In this document: positions 8,295 through 16,197 of the stretch, in pieces
How positions within the stretch are numbered: position 1 is the first letter of the stretch
How the letters are laid out: the number at the start of each line of letters is the position of its first letter
Assembly (NCBI GenBank): GCA_017507105.1
Contig: JAFWBM010000039.1
Location: 1 to 64,000 of the forward strand
Length of the DNA stretch: 64,000 nt
Direction: 5' to 3'
DNA from: Bacteroidaceae bacterium
GTDB lineage: Bacteria; Bacteroidota; Bacteroidia; Bacteroidales; Bacteroidaceae
Notes under the pieces: model-generated
Told to the model about the DNA's origin: nothing
The model's database searches: none
Seen by the model: only the letters and a program-made list of their open reading frames with translations
Position numbers and translations under genes: made by a program

Positions 8295-9581
8295 ATGAAA
8301 AATATATTATATATTGCAACCGTTGTCATGTTATTTGCAGCATGCAACAACGAAGTTATGGAGTTTAATCAACAGGAGATAACACAACAAAAGCAGCTAT
8401 CGAAGAACAGAACAGTGTCCGAGGCTATTGACATTGCCAACAACGCTGTAGGGCAATTCTTTGAGGTGACACGCGCCGGTGGCAAGGTGGTAGACATCGA
8501 TAACATCGAGGTTGTGACATCATCGGCAACACGTTCGGGAGGTGAAGGTGGCGACACCTTGCTTTATGTTGTAAACTATGCCGACAACAACGGTTTTGCT
8601 GTTGTGTCGGCAAGCAGAAACACCGAAGGCCTATTGGCTGTTACCGAGCAAGGTAACTACGATCCCATTGTGGAAAGCAAAAACGGAGGTTTCGAAATGT
8701 TTATGGATATGGCAGAGGAATATGTTTCAAATGCTATTATTGAAATTCCCGAGCCGGAACTACAAGACCCGATAATCTATCCAAGAAAAGAGATTAGAGA
8801 AGAAGTTGATACAACAATTCATATTGATATTGCCCCTAAACTCGAAGTGCAATGGGGACAATATGGAATAGAGGGACAATTTGCTCCAAATGGCCTTGCC
8901 GGTTGCGCAAATACTGCAGCTGCGCAAATAATGTCATACTTCTGTTATCCTACACAAATAAATCTTTCATATTTGGGGGATAATGCACGTAACTTGTATT
9001 TAGATTGGGATGCTATGAAATATCATAAAGGGTCACACAAACATGGATGTGTTGCAACTCTAGAGGCTCATAATGCAATATCTTATTTGCATAGAGAATT
9101 GGGAAAGAGGAATAATAGTTATTACAATAATTTTTTAAATGAAACAACGACGGAGATAACCAATGTAATAAGCACATTTAGGTCGCTCGGTTATACAGCG
9201 ACCGGCCTAATTAATTACTATAATATCGATTTTGCCTCATTTTTAAATTACAATGACTTTATTTATATGACTGGTAGCACCCACAGTCAAGGTTCGGGTC
9301 ATGCATGGGTTATCGATGGTGGTAAAAAGTCGATTATAACAATTCGCTATTGGACACGCACACAAGGTTCTCTTATTTGGGAACTACATAGTGAATTTAC
9401 GTCAGAAACCGAGTATTATCATCACAACTGGGGATATGATGGCGACTATAATGGATATTTCAATGCCAATGTATTTGATATGAGTAACGCAAGAAGTTAT
9501 GATAATGATACTCTAAACAACGAAGAAGCTGACCCTCAAAATTTTAGATACAACCTAAAATTCTTCATAGTAAGGAGGTAG
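8295..9581 (+). CDS. C10 family (streptopain-like) cysteine protease, lipoprotein
   Basis: The open frame starts at 8244, but the ATG at 8295 gives a clean lipoprotein signal (MKNILYIATVVMLFAAC, lipid Cys17) and 428 residues. A Spi-like prodomain (about 40-110, GFAVVSASRNTEGLLAVTE) precedes the peptidase domain. Catalytic Cys is near 204 in GLAGCANTAAAQIMSYF and catalytic His near 336 in GSGHAWVIDGG. The Trp motif NWGYDGDYNGYF at about 378-389 completes the fold, so all active-site elements are present. The family is usually made as an autoprocessed zymogen; related Bacteroides enzymes degrade host proteins. Two serpins follow within 40 and 75 bp, which suggests control of this or other proteases at the cell surface. 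Confidence 0.88.
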   Translation: MKNILYIATVVMLFAACNNEVMEFNQQEITQQKQLSKNRTVSEAIDIANNAVGQFFEVTRAGGKVVDIDNIEVVTSSATRSGGEGGDTLLYVVNYADNNGFAVVSASRNTEGLLAVTEQGNYDPIVESKNGGFEMFMDMAEEYVSNAIIEIPEPELQDPIIYPRKEIREEVDTTIHIDIAPKLEVQWGQYGIEGQFAPNGLAGCANTAAAQIMSYFCYPTQINLSYLGDNARNLYLDWDAMKYHKGSHKHGCVATLEAHNAISYLHRELGKRNNSYYNNFLNETTTEITNVISTFRSLGYTATGLINYYNIDFASFLNYNDFIYMTGSTHSQGSGHAWVIDGGKKSIITIRYWTRTQGSLIWELHSEFTSETEYYHHNWGYDGDYNGYFNANVFDMSNARSYDNDTLNNEEADPQNFRYNLKFFIVRR

Positions 9582-9617
9582 AAAGACAGATACTAATCTA
9601 TTATAATAAGAACGACC

Positions 9618-10892
9618 ATGAAACGCTTAATCTATTTATTTGTATTTACTACATTATTTGCAGCATGTTCGAGCGATGACAATGCTCCCGGCGCACCCGA
9701 AATAAAAGAGATTCCTTTGAACGAAACCGAAAAGGAGATGGCCGAGGTGAGCCCGAACTTTGCAGTAGACCTGCTGCAGGCTGTAGATGCAACAATTGAA
9801 AACAATGAGAAATTTGTTGTATCGCCACTCAGCGCATCAATGGCACTATCGATGGCTATGAACGGTGCACAAGGTGAGACATACGACCAGATGGCCCAGG
9901 CTCTATCGTTTGGCGACTACTCGCTCGACGAGATTAACAGCTACAACAACAAGCTGCTAACAGGACTGGCTGCACTAGAAAATCAGGCACAGATAAGCAT
10001 TGCCAATTCTTTGTGGCTAAATGAAGGATTCCACACACTTGCACCATACAACAATACCGTTGCAAAATACTATGGCGCAACAAGCGAAACACTGGAGCTG
10101 TCGAGCGACTATGCACGCAATAGAATAAATGAGTGGTGCAAGAGCAATACCAATGGGCTTATACCAAACTTCCTTGAGGAGAATCTGAGTTCCGATTGCA
10201 GACTGGCAATTATAGACGCACTACACTTCAAATGCCCCTGGCTGCAGAAATTTGACAAAAAAAAGACCAAGAAGGATAAGTTTTATGCATACGATGGCAC
10301 CGAGCAAGAGGTGGAATTCATGGATATAGATGAATATGTAACACCATATATGATAAAACAAGGGCACGGATATCAATTATACTCACTCTATTTTGGAAAG
10401 AACAAAGCCTTTTGTATGGACTTTATAGTAACATACGAAAAGAATGAACTTAGTGTTGAGGAATGCCTTAATAGCTTAGACAACGGTAACTTGGCATATA
10501 TATACAATGATGAGAGTTATAAAAAAGAACGCCAAAATGTTTGTTTTAGAATACCTAAGTTCAAAATAGACTTCAAAGAAGACCTTAAAGATGCTCTTCA
10601 CTCAATGGGTATTGAGGATGCATTTACATCAGAGGCCGATTTCAGTAAAATGGCAGAAATTAATCCCGATGAAAATCTCTACATAAATAGGGTACAGCAG
10701 GCAAACGTTTTCAGCATTGATGAAGCCGGCGGCGAGGGTGCATCGGTAACAGATGTTGAAATTGAGGTTGGCACAATGAATGGACAATTTAACGGAAAAA
10801 GATATTGCATTATAAACCGCCCCTTCCTTTTCTTCGTAAGAGAGAACAAGACAAACACCATTCTGTTTGCAGGTAAAGTTCTTAAGATGTAA
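9618..10892 (+). CDS. Lipoprotein serpin, inhibitory-type hinge
   Basis: Serpins trap proteases by inserting the cleaved reactive loop into a beta sheet. The 424-residue protein begins with a lipoprotein signal (lipid Cys17 in LFAAC). Serpin landmarks follow: FVVSPLSASMALSMAMNGAQ at about 74-93, ANSLWLNEGF, and the C-terminal NRPFLFFVRENKTNTILFAG. The hinge before the reactive loop reads DEAGGEGAS, with Gly and small residues where inhibitory serpins need them. The closest known parallel is miropin of Tannerella, a Bacteroidales surface serpin that blocks both serine and cysteine proteases. The P1 residue cannot be fixed by eye. It lies 36 bp after the C10 protease, probably in the same transcript. 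Confidence 0.9.
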   Translation: MKRLIYLFVFTTLFAACSSDDNAPGAPEIKEIPLNETEKEMAEVSPNFAVDLLQAVDATIENNEKFVVSPLSASMALSMAMNGAQGETYDQMAQALSFGDYSLDEINSYNNKLLTGLAALENQAQISIANSLWLNEGFHTLAPYNNTVAKYYGATSETLELSSDYARNRINEWCKSNTNGLIPNFLEENLSSDCRLAIIDALHFKCPWLQKFDKKKTKKDKFYAYDGTEQEVEFMDIDEYVTPYMIKQGHGYQLYSLYFGKNKAFCMDFIVTYEKNELSVEECLNSLDNGNLAYIYNDESYKKERQNVCFRIPKFKIDFKEDLKDALHSMGIEDAFTSEADFSKMAEINPDENLYINRVQQANVFSIDEAGGEGASVTDVEIEVGTMNGQFNGKRYCIINRPFLFFVRENKTNTILFAGKVLKM

Positions 10893-10967
10893 TTGAAAAT
10901 ATTATAACTACAAGTAGTTATATTTCGTACAGACCCAGCACTACTATAATAAATAGGTATAACTTTT

Positions 10968-12263
10968 ATGAAGAATATATTATATATTGCAACCGTTGTC
11001 TTGTTATTTGCAGCATGTTCGAGCGATGATGACAATACACAAAAAGAGATTCCATTTAACGAAACAGAAAAGGAAATTGCAGCAAACAGCCCCGCATTTG
11101 CAATAAAGTTAATGAGGGCCTTGGATGCCACTTTGGAAGATAACAACAGTTATGTTGTATCACCACTTGGTGCATCAATGGCACTATCGATGGCAATGAA
11201 CGGTGCACAAGGCGAGACATACGACCAAATTGCCGATGCGTTGTCCTATAGTGACTACTCGCTCGATGAAATCAACAGCTACAACAACAAACTGTTGACA
11301 GGACTGGCTGCACTCGATAATCAGGCACAGATAGGCATTGCCAATTCACTGTGGTTGAACGAAGGATTTAACACACTTGCACCATATAACTATTGCATTG
11401 CAGAGCAGTACGGTGCAACAAGCGAAACACTCGACTTTGCGAATGAGAACTCGCTTGAAAGAATAAACAATTGGGTAGAAGAGTATACCAATGATCTTAT
11501 TCCACAATATACCGATTACATTGACGAGGATGCAAAACTTATGTTCTTGAACTCGTCCTACTTTAAAAGTCCGTGGAATATTGAGTTCAATAAAGAAAAG
11601 TCCTTCGTAGAAAAGTTCTATGCATACGACGGCACCGAACAAGAGGTGGAATATTGGATGATTGATAAAGTTCTGCGTTTTATGTACTATGAGACTTATG
11701 TAAGTGGCGGTATTGAAACTTTGTCATTGTTTGTTGGAAAGAATGATACATATTGTGTAGATTTTATACTTCCCGATTTTTACGGTACGGGGTTAACGTA
11801 TGAGACATTTATGGAATACCTTGACAATGGTGGTCTTAAACAAATTTATGATAGTATCGATCATTATAGATTTGAACAACCTTCTAAAGCTGTTACTCAT
11901 AAGGCAGGACTACTGGGTGATGCTCTTCCGCCACCTTGTATAGTATTTCCCAAATTAAAAATGGAGTTTAAGGCAGAACTGAACGATGCTTTTAAAGCAA
12001 TGGGAATAACCGATGCATTTGACGAAGAGAAAGCCGATTTTGGTCTGTTGTCGGATAGTGAGGTAAATATCTCCAAGATTCAACAGGCAAATGTGTTCAG
12101 CATTGACGAAAATAGAATCTCTACAGGTTCAAACTCCGAAAACAACAACATTACCAGAACTTTAGCAAGTTGGGATATTATCTTCAACCGTCCCTTCCTG
12201 TTCTTTGTAAGGGATGTTAAGACAAACACAATTCTGTTTGCAGGAAAGGTTGCTAAGATGTAA
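10968..12263 (+). CDS. Second lipoprotein serpin, atypical hinge
   Basis: The 431-residue paralogue of the preceding gene has lipid Cys17. Its signal-peptide DNA is almost identical to that of the C10 protease rather than to that of the first serpin. The first third (YVVSPLGASMALSMAMNGAQ, ALDNQAQIGIANSLWLNEGF) is very close to serpin 1, while the middle and C-terminal parts have diverged. The end NRPFLFFVRDVKTNTILFAG is normal. The hinge reads DENRISTGS, with Arg and Ile where Gly and Thr/Ser are expected, so loop insertion may be impaired or the protein may be a non-inhibitory serpin. It is followed at once by a strong terminator. Confidence 0.88.
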   Translation: MKNILYIATVVLLFAACSSDDDNTQKEIPFNETEKEIAANSPAFAIKLMRALDATLEDNNSYVVSPLGASMALSMAMNGAQGETYDQIADALSYSDYSLDEINSYNNKLLTGLAALDNQAQIGIANSLWLNEGFNTLAPYNYCIAEQYGATSETLDFANENSLERINNWVEEYTNDLIPQYTDYIDEDAKLMFLNSSYFKSPWNIEFNKEKSFVEKFYAYDGTEQEVEYWMIDKVLRFMYYETYVSGGIETLSLFVGKNDTYCVDFILPDFYGTGLTYETFMEYLDNGGLKQIYDSIDHYRFEQPSKAVTHKAGLLGDALPPPCIVFPKLKMEFKAELNDAFKAMGITDAFDEEKADFGLLSDSEVNISKIQQANVFSIDENRISTGSNSENNNITRTLASWDIIFNRPFLFFVRDVKTNTILFAGKVAKM

Positions 12264-12278
12264 TATTGAATGCTTGAT

Positions 12279-12320
12279 AACAAGAGCGCAGTATTCACAT
12301 ATTGCGCTCTTGTTTTTTTT
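12279..12320 (+). terminator. Terminator after the serpin pair
   Basis: Arms AACAAGAGCGCA (12279-12290) and TGCGCTCTTGTT (from 12303) pair perfectly, with further pairs near the loop and eight T residues at the end. It stops only 5 nt before the next ATG. Confidence 0.9.
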
Positions 12321-12325
12321 AATCT

Positions 12326-12754
12326 ATGAAAACATATTTAATGGAAGATAAGATGAAGTTTCTTTTGGAAGAAAGGTTTGCTTTATTTAATAAACTATGT
12401 ACGACATATTACGAAAGCTCTTTTTTTAACAAAGAGAGAGAGAATATCTTTAAAGAGGTAAAAAAGGAGATTGAGACTTTTGTAAATAACAAAGAGACGA
12501 TATCAAAGATGGAACAGCTTATAAACGATTACAAGGATGATATTATAACCCGATTACACAACGATTTTCCGTTTATGAGCGACAAAGACAGGTTGATATA
12601 TTCGTTATTATTAGCCGGATTCTCGGCAAAGGCTATTGCTGTAATAACAGGTGTCAGCAGGGATGTAGTATATGCGCGAAAGAGTAGATTGAAAAAAAAG
12701 ATTGCGAAACTTGATAGCGATAATAAAGCTATATACGAAAAGTATCTTGTATAG
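12326..12754 (+). CDS. Small cytoplasmic protein with helix-turn-helix-like C-terminus
   Basis: The 142-residue protein has no signal or membrane segment. Its second half, SDKDRLIYSLLLAGFSAKAI then ITGVSRDVVYARKSRLKKKI, reads like a LuxR-type helix-turn-helix with a basic end. The whole protein aligns by eye with the last 130 residues of the TPR lipoprotein at 5966-7633 (shared LFLYL/IYSLL, FSxxxI and KSRLK[RK]KI). In-frame ATGs at 12326, 12341 and 12353 are all possible starts. It may be a free form of that regulator module, acting on the protease/serpin genes between them; that is inference. No clear promoter separates it from the terminator just upstream. Confidence 0.6.
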   Translation: MKTYLMEDKMKFLLEERFALFNKLCTTYYESSFFNKERENIFKEVKKEIETFVNNKETISKMEQLINDYKDDIITRLHNDFPFMSDKDRLIYSLLLAGFSAKAIAVITGVSRDVVYARKSRLKKKIAKLDSDNKAIYEKYLV

Positions 12755-12912
12755 AGTACAGCATATAACAGGGATGCCTCATACCACCGGCATTACACGC
12801 TACGGTAAGTAAACGACTCTGTTTATAGGAAAAGTAATCGCTATAACGATAACCGTTTAATAAAATTGATAACAAGTTAAAAATAATTATACCACACAAA
12901 AAAGAGAGACAA

Positions 12913-12947
12913 TTTGCTACAACATAAGCAAATTGTGCTTAACTTTG
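12913..12947 (+). promoter_or_regulatory. metK promoter
   Basis: TTTG at 12913-12916 and TAACTTTG at 12940-12947 fit the -33 / -7 consensus with 23 bp between them. Transcription would begin near 12953, just before the riboswitch. The stretch 12755-12912 holds nothing else I recognise. Confidence 0.65.
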
Positions 12948-12960
12948 CAGACGTAAATGA

Positions 12961-13052
12961 AAGTGGAGAGATTTGGCTGCTTGCAACCACAATAAAAAAT
13001 GCTAAAAGTAGGTGCTCACTGAGGGAACATTCGCACACGACCCCACACCTGC
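12961..13052 (+). promoter_or_regulatory. SAM-II riboswitch with a possible expression platform, upstream of metK
   Basis: Stem P1 is GTGG (12963-12966) with CCAC (12987-12990). The loop holds AUUU and UUGCAA, and the 3' part has AAUAAAA and GCUAAAA, as in the SAM-II class. A pseudoknot is possible between loop CUGCUU and tail AAGUAG. A competing stem can form between 13008-13014 and 13046-13052 (seven pairs), overlapping the pseudoknot strand. SAM-II is known from Alphaproteobacteria and Bacteroidota in front of methionine/SAM genes. Binding of SAM would lower metK expression. The remaining leader to 13179 includes a GCTCC/GGAGC stem (13124-13165). Confidence 0.8.
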
Positions 13053-13179
13053 CATAGGATGTATCTATATGCAAGTATTCCACTACGCTTTCCACACATG
13101 AATTAAAAAAGGAAATTATTAACCGCTCCATCGGGAGAGATAAGTGTATCGATACCGCCGGAGCATAAAACACTACAAA

Positions 13180-14472
13180 ATGGGATACTTATTTACATCC
13201 GAATCAGTTTCAGAAGGACACCCTGACAAGGTTGCCGACCAGATTTCCGACGCTGTCCTTGACGAACTGCTTGCCTTTGACCCCACATCAAAGGTTGCTT
13301 GCGAAACTTTGGTAACAACAGGACAGGTGGTGGTTGCAGGAGAAGTAAAATCTACAGCTTATGTCGACCTGCAGGATATCGCACGCCGCGTGATAAACCG
13401 TATAGGATATACAAAGAGTGAATATATGTTTGATGGCGACTCGTGCGGTATATTCTCGGCTATTCATGAACAAAGTGCCGACATAAACCGAGGAGTCGAG
13501 CGTAAGGACCCTATGGAGCAGGGTGCCGGTGACCAGGGTATGATGTTCGGATATGCAACAAACGAGACCGAAAACTACATGCCATTGTCGTTGGATCTTT
13601 CACATCTTATACTTACCGAACTTGCCGACATACGTCGCGAGGGCAAGGAGATGACATATCTGCGACCCGACTCAAAGAGCCAGGTGACTGTTGAATATGA
13701 CGACAACAATCAGCCTGTACGTATCGACACTATTGTTGTATCGACACAGCACGACGACTTCGTAAAGCCGATAGAGGAGGGCGAAGAGGCACAGCTGGCA
13801 GCCGATGCTGCACAGATTGCCAAGATAAAGGAGGATGTCATAAACATTCTTATACCTCGCGTAAAAGGCAAGATAACATCGGAGAAGATTCTGTCACTCT
13901 TTGACAACGAGATTAAGTATCATGTGAACCCCACCGGTAAATTTGTTATCGGAGGCCCTCATGGAGATACCGGTCTCACCGGACGTAAGATTATCGTTGA
14001 CACATACGGTGGCAAAGGCGCACACGGTGGTGGCGCTTTCAGTGGTAAAGACCCGAGCAAGGTTGACCGTAGCGCTGCATACGCAGCACGTCATATTGCA
14101 AAAAACCTTGTTGCAGCAGGCGTAGCAAACGAGATGCTGATACAGCTATCGTACGCCATTGGAGTTGCCGAGCCCGTAAGTATCTTTGTGAATACATACG
14201 GCACAGCCAACGTACCAATGAGCGACGGCGAGATAGCCAAGAAGGTGGCACAACTGTTCGACCTACGCCCCAAAGCAATAGAGGAGCGTCTGAAACTGCG
14301 TAACCCCATATACAGTGAAACTGCTGCATATGGACACATGGGACGCACACCGCAAACAGTGACAAAGACCTTTACATCGCGCTACCTCGACAGCAAGACT
14401 GTAACAGTTGAGCTGTTCACATGGGAGAAGCTCGACTATGTAGAGAAGGTAAAAGAGGCCTTTGCAATATAA
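13180..14472 (+). CDS. metK: S-adenosylmethionine synthase
   Basis: MetK makes SAM from methionine and ATP. The ATG at 13180 yields the family start [21 protein letters not shown]-type sequence and 430 residues; the open frame begins 12 codons earlier without family support. [12 protein letters not shown] and [19 protein letters not shown] are both present, with the ATP and magnesium ligands intact. The gene is preceded by a SAM-II riboswitch, so its product probably represses its own synthesis. Confidence 0.98.
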   Translation: MGYLFTSESVSEGHPDKVADQISDAVLDELLAFDPTSKVACETLVTTGQVVVAGEVKSTAYVDLQDIARRVINRIGYTKSEYMFDGDSCGIFSAIHEQSADINRGVERKDPMEQGAGDQGMMFGYATNETENYMPLSLDLSHLILTELADIRREGKEMTYLRPDSKSQVTVEYDDNNQPVRIDTIVVSTQHDDFVKPIEEGEEAQLAADAAQIAKIKEDVINILIPRVKGKITSEKILSLFDNEIKYHVNPTGKFVIGGPHGDTGLTGRKIIVDTYGGKGAHGGGAFSGKDPSKVDRSAAYAARHIAKNLVAAGVANEMLIQLSYAIGVAEPVSIFVNTYGTANVPMSDGEIAKKVAQLFDLRPKAIEERLKLRNPIYSETAAYGHMGRTPQTVTKTFTSRYLDSKTVTVELFTWEKLDYVEKVKEAFAI

Positions 14473-14473
14473 T

Positions 14474-15136
14474 ATGTCAATTGTAACGAGGTTGGTAAAC
14501 AGACTAAGGCATAACAGGGGATATGGAGTACAGTCCCCTGCTGCCTTTCATTTTGTAATGCATGTACTGCGCGAATGTAGACATCCATACTATCTATACC
14601 CCCTCGTAAACAAGGCATCCCGTCTGTCGGGAGATTACACAGCAAAACACTGCCGACGCCTATTCCGCATAGCCAATTATCTGCAACCAACAGATATCAT
14701 CATGCTTTCGGCAGGAAAAGGTGCTGCAGCATGTGCCATTGCATTGGCACGCAATAACGTTCCCTGCCTCTCCATAGGCGACAATGCCAATGAGGAGATT
14801 GCCAAGATACTATACAAACGCACACTATACAAGCAACTACAAGGCGATACAAAACAGTTATTGCACAAGGAAATTGAGGGCAACAAAGGTTTTGGTTTGT
14901 TATATATAGGCAATACACCACAATATGAGAGTTTCATTGAGGTTGCATTGCCGGCGGCAAACAAAAAATCGGTTATAATTGTTGAGGGTATACGCCGAGA
15001 CAAAAAGATGAAAAAATGGTGGCAAGACATCATTGCCGACAAACGCATAATTGTAAGTTTCGATTTGTACAACACAGGCATACTGACATTCGACACCGAA
15101 TATAAGAAACAACATTACACATTTCTGTTCAAATGA
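14474..15136 (+). CDS. Methyltransferase-like conserved protein of Bacteroidota
   Basis: The open frame runs from 14462 inside metK, but the ATG at 14474, just after the metK stop, gives MSIVTRLVNRLRHNRGYGVQ. The motif GYGVQSPAAFHFV resembles the GVHSPFVF signature of a Bacteroidota methyltransferase-like family. The central IIMLSAGKGAAACAIALA takes the place of a SAM-binding loop but lacks the acidic residues of active enzymes. About 220 residues. It overlaps the cobalamin adenosyltransferase start by 4 nt. Whether it binds SAM is uncertain. Confidence 0.6.
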   Translation: MSIVTRLVNRLRHNRGYGVQSPAAFHFVMHVLRECRHPYYLYPLVNKASRLSGDYTAKHCRRLFRIANYLQPTDIIMLSAGKGAAACAIALARNNVPCLSIGDNANEEIAKILYKRTLYKQLQGDTKQLLHKEIEGNKGFGLLYIGNTPQYESFIEVALPAANKKSVIIVEGIRRDKKMKKWWQDIIADKRIIVSFDLYNTGILTFDTEYKKQHYTFLFK

Positions 15137-15669
15137 AAAAGTGCACACTGTACACACGTAAAGGTGATAGCGGCAGAACCACCATAGTAGGGGGCAAAGC
15201 CATAGAAAAAGACCATTGCAGAATAGAGGCTTATGGCACAATTGACGAACTTAATGCCAACCTGGGACTGCTGGCTGCATCAATGGAAAACCATCCGCAA
15301 AGAGATTTCATAGAGGCCATAACAAACAATCTCTTTTCCATAGGCAGCTACCTTGCAACAGAAGATGGAGAGTCTCCTGTTGACGACAAGGCTATTTCAG
15401 AGCTAGAGGTGATGATAGACAATATAGATGATTCGCTTCCCAAACTACATAGTTTTGTATTGCCGCCAACCACTGAGGCTGCAGCACGTGCCAACGTGTG
15501 CCGATGCGTGTGCCGTCGTGCCGAGAGGCGTATCACCACGCTTGCTAAGAAGTGCTTAATATCCACAAAAACAACGGCTTACATCAACCGCCTATCGGAC
15601 TATCTATTTGCCCTGTCACGATTATTGAATAACGGGGAAGAAAAAACATGGGAAAAGTGTTGGAAATAG
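15133..15669 (+). CDS. PduO-type ATP:cob(I)alamin adenosyltransferase
   Basis: This enzyme moves the adenosyl group of ATP onto cob(I)alamin to make coenzyme B12. The 178-residue helical protein has the N-terminal ATP motif LYTRKGDSGRTTIVGG, AYGTIDELNANLG, and the arginine-rich helix ARANVCRCVCRRAERRI near 120-136. It ends in the usual INRLSDYLFALSR. FVLPPTTEAA replaces the more common FVLPGGT. Start overlaps the upstream stop (ATGA). Bacteroidales use coenzyme B12 for methylmalonyl-CoA mutase. Confidence 0.92.
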   Translation: MKKCTLYTRKGDSGRTTIVGGKAIEKDHCRIEAYGTIDELNANLGLLAASMENHPQRDFIEAITNNLFSIGSYLATEDGESPVDDKAISELEVMIDNIDDSLPKLHSFVLPPTTEAAARANVCRCVCRRAERRITTLAKKCLISTKTTAYINRLSDYLFALSRLLNNGEEKTWEKCWK

Positions 15670-15688
15670 CGAAAATTCTTTATTTTTG
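15660..15688 (+). promoter_or_regulatory. Promoter for the DUF2795 gene
   Basis: TTG at 15660-15662 and TATTTTTG at 15681-15688, 18 bp apart, resemble the Bacteroidota promoter. It overlaps the end of the adenosyltransferase gene. Confidence 0.55.
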
Positions 15689-15757
15689 CACACTTTAAAC
15701 AGAGGCCCATTATAAAAGGAGAATTAAAGGATTTTATAAATATAAAAAATTAGATAT

Positions 15758-15982
15758 ATGTATTGGACACTTGAATTGGCATCTAAGCTAGAGGATGCAC
15801 CCTGGCCCGCAACCAAAGACGAACTTATAGACTACGCAGTACGTTCGGGAGCACCTCTCGAGGTTATTGAGAATCTGCAGGAGATTGAAGACGAGGGAGA
15901 TACCTATGAAAACATCGAGGATATCTGGCCCGACTATCCCAGCAGTAACGAGGATTTCTTCTTCGACGAAGAGGAATATTAA
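15758..15982 (+). CDS. DUF2795 family small acidic protein
   Basis: The 74-residue protein has a short helical N-terminal part (MYWTLELASKLEDAPWPATK) and then an acidic tail ending FFFDEEEY. WPATKDELIDYA followed by GAPLEVIENLQ fits the DUF2795 fold, a small domain of unknown function. It has its own promoter and is followed by strong hairpins. Confidence 0.8.
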   Translation: MYWTLELASKLEDAPWPATKDELIDYAVRSGAPLEVIENLQEIEDEGDTYENIEDIWPDYPSSNEDFFFDEEEY

Positions 15983-15988
15983 TGAGTT

Positions 15989-16056
15989 AAAAGTTGAGCT
16001 CAACTTTTAAACACCATCGGGACAAACAAAATGTTTTGTTTGTCCCGATGGTGTTT
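15989..16056. terminator. Two consecutive perfect hairpins
   Basis: The first is a 20-bp palindrome at 15989-16008. The second has 23-bp arms at 16009-16031 and 16034-16056. Together they separate the plus-strand metK region from the minus-strand lipoprotein genes. The stretch 16057-16197 shows nothing else. Confidence 0.85.
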
Positions 16057-16197
16057 AATGGTCTTTTATGAAGTTTTATAGCAAAGTTTGTATATCTGAG
16101 AATATGCAGATTACAATATTTTGGATTAATATGTGTATCTCAACTGCAAGGAGTTTGAGAATCCTCGGGAATATTAAAATTTACTATATGAACACTT

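Noticed and set aside
13109-13170. A second riboswitch between the SAM-II element and metK
   Set aside because: Only one simple GCTCC/GGAGC stem is visible and no known class fits; it is more likely part of the leader.
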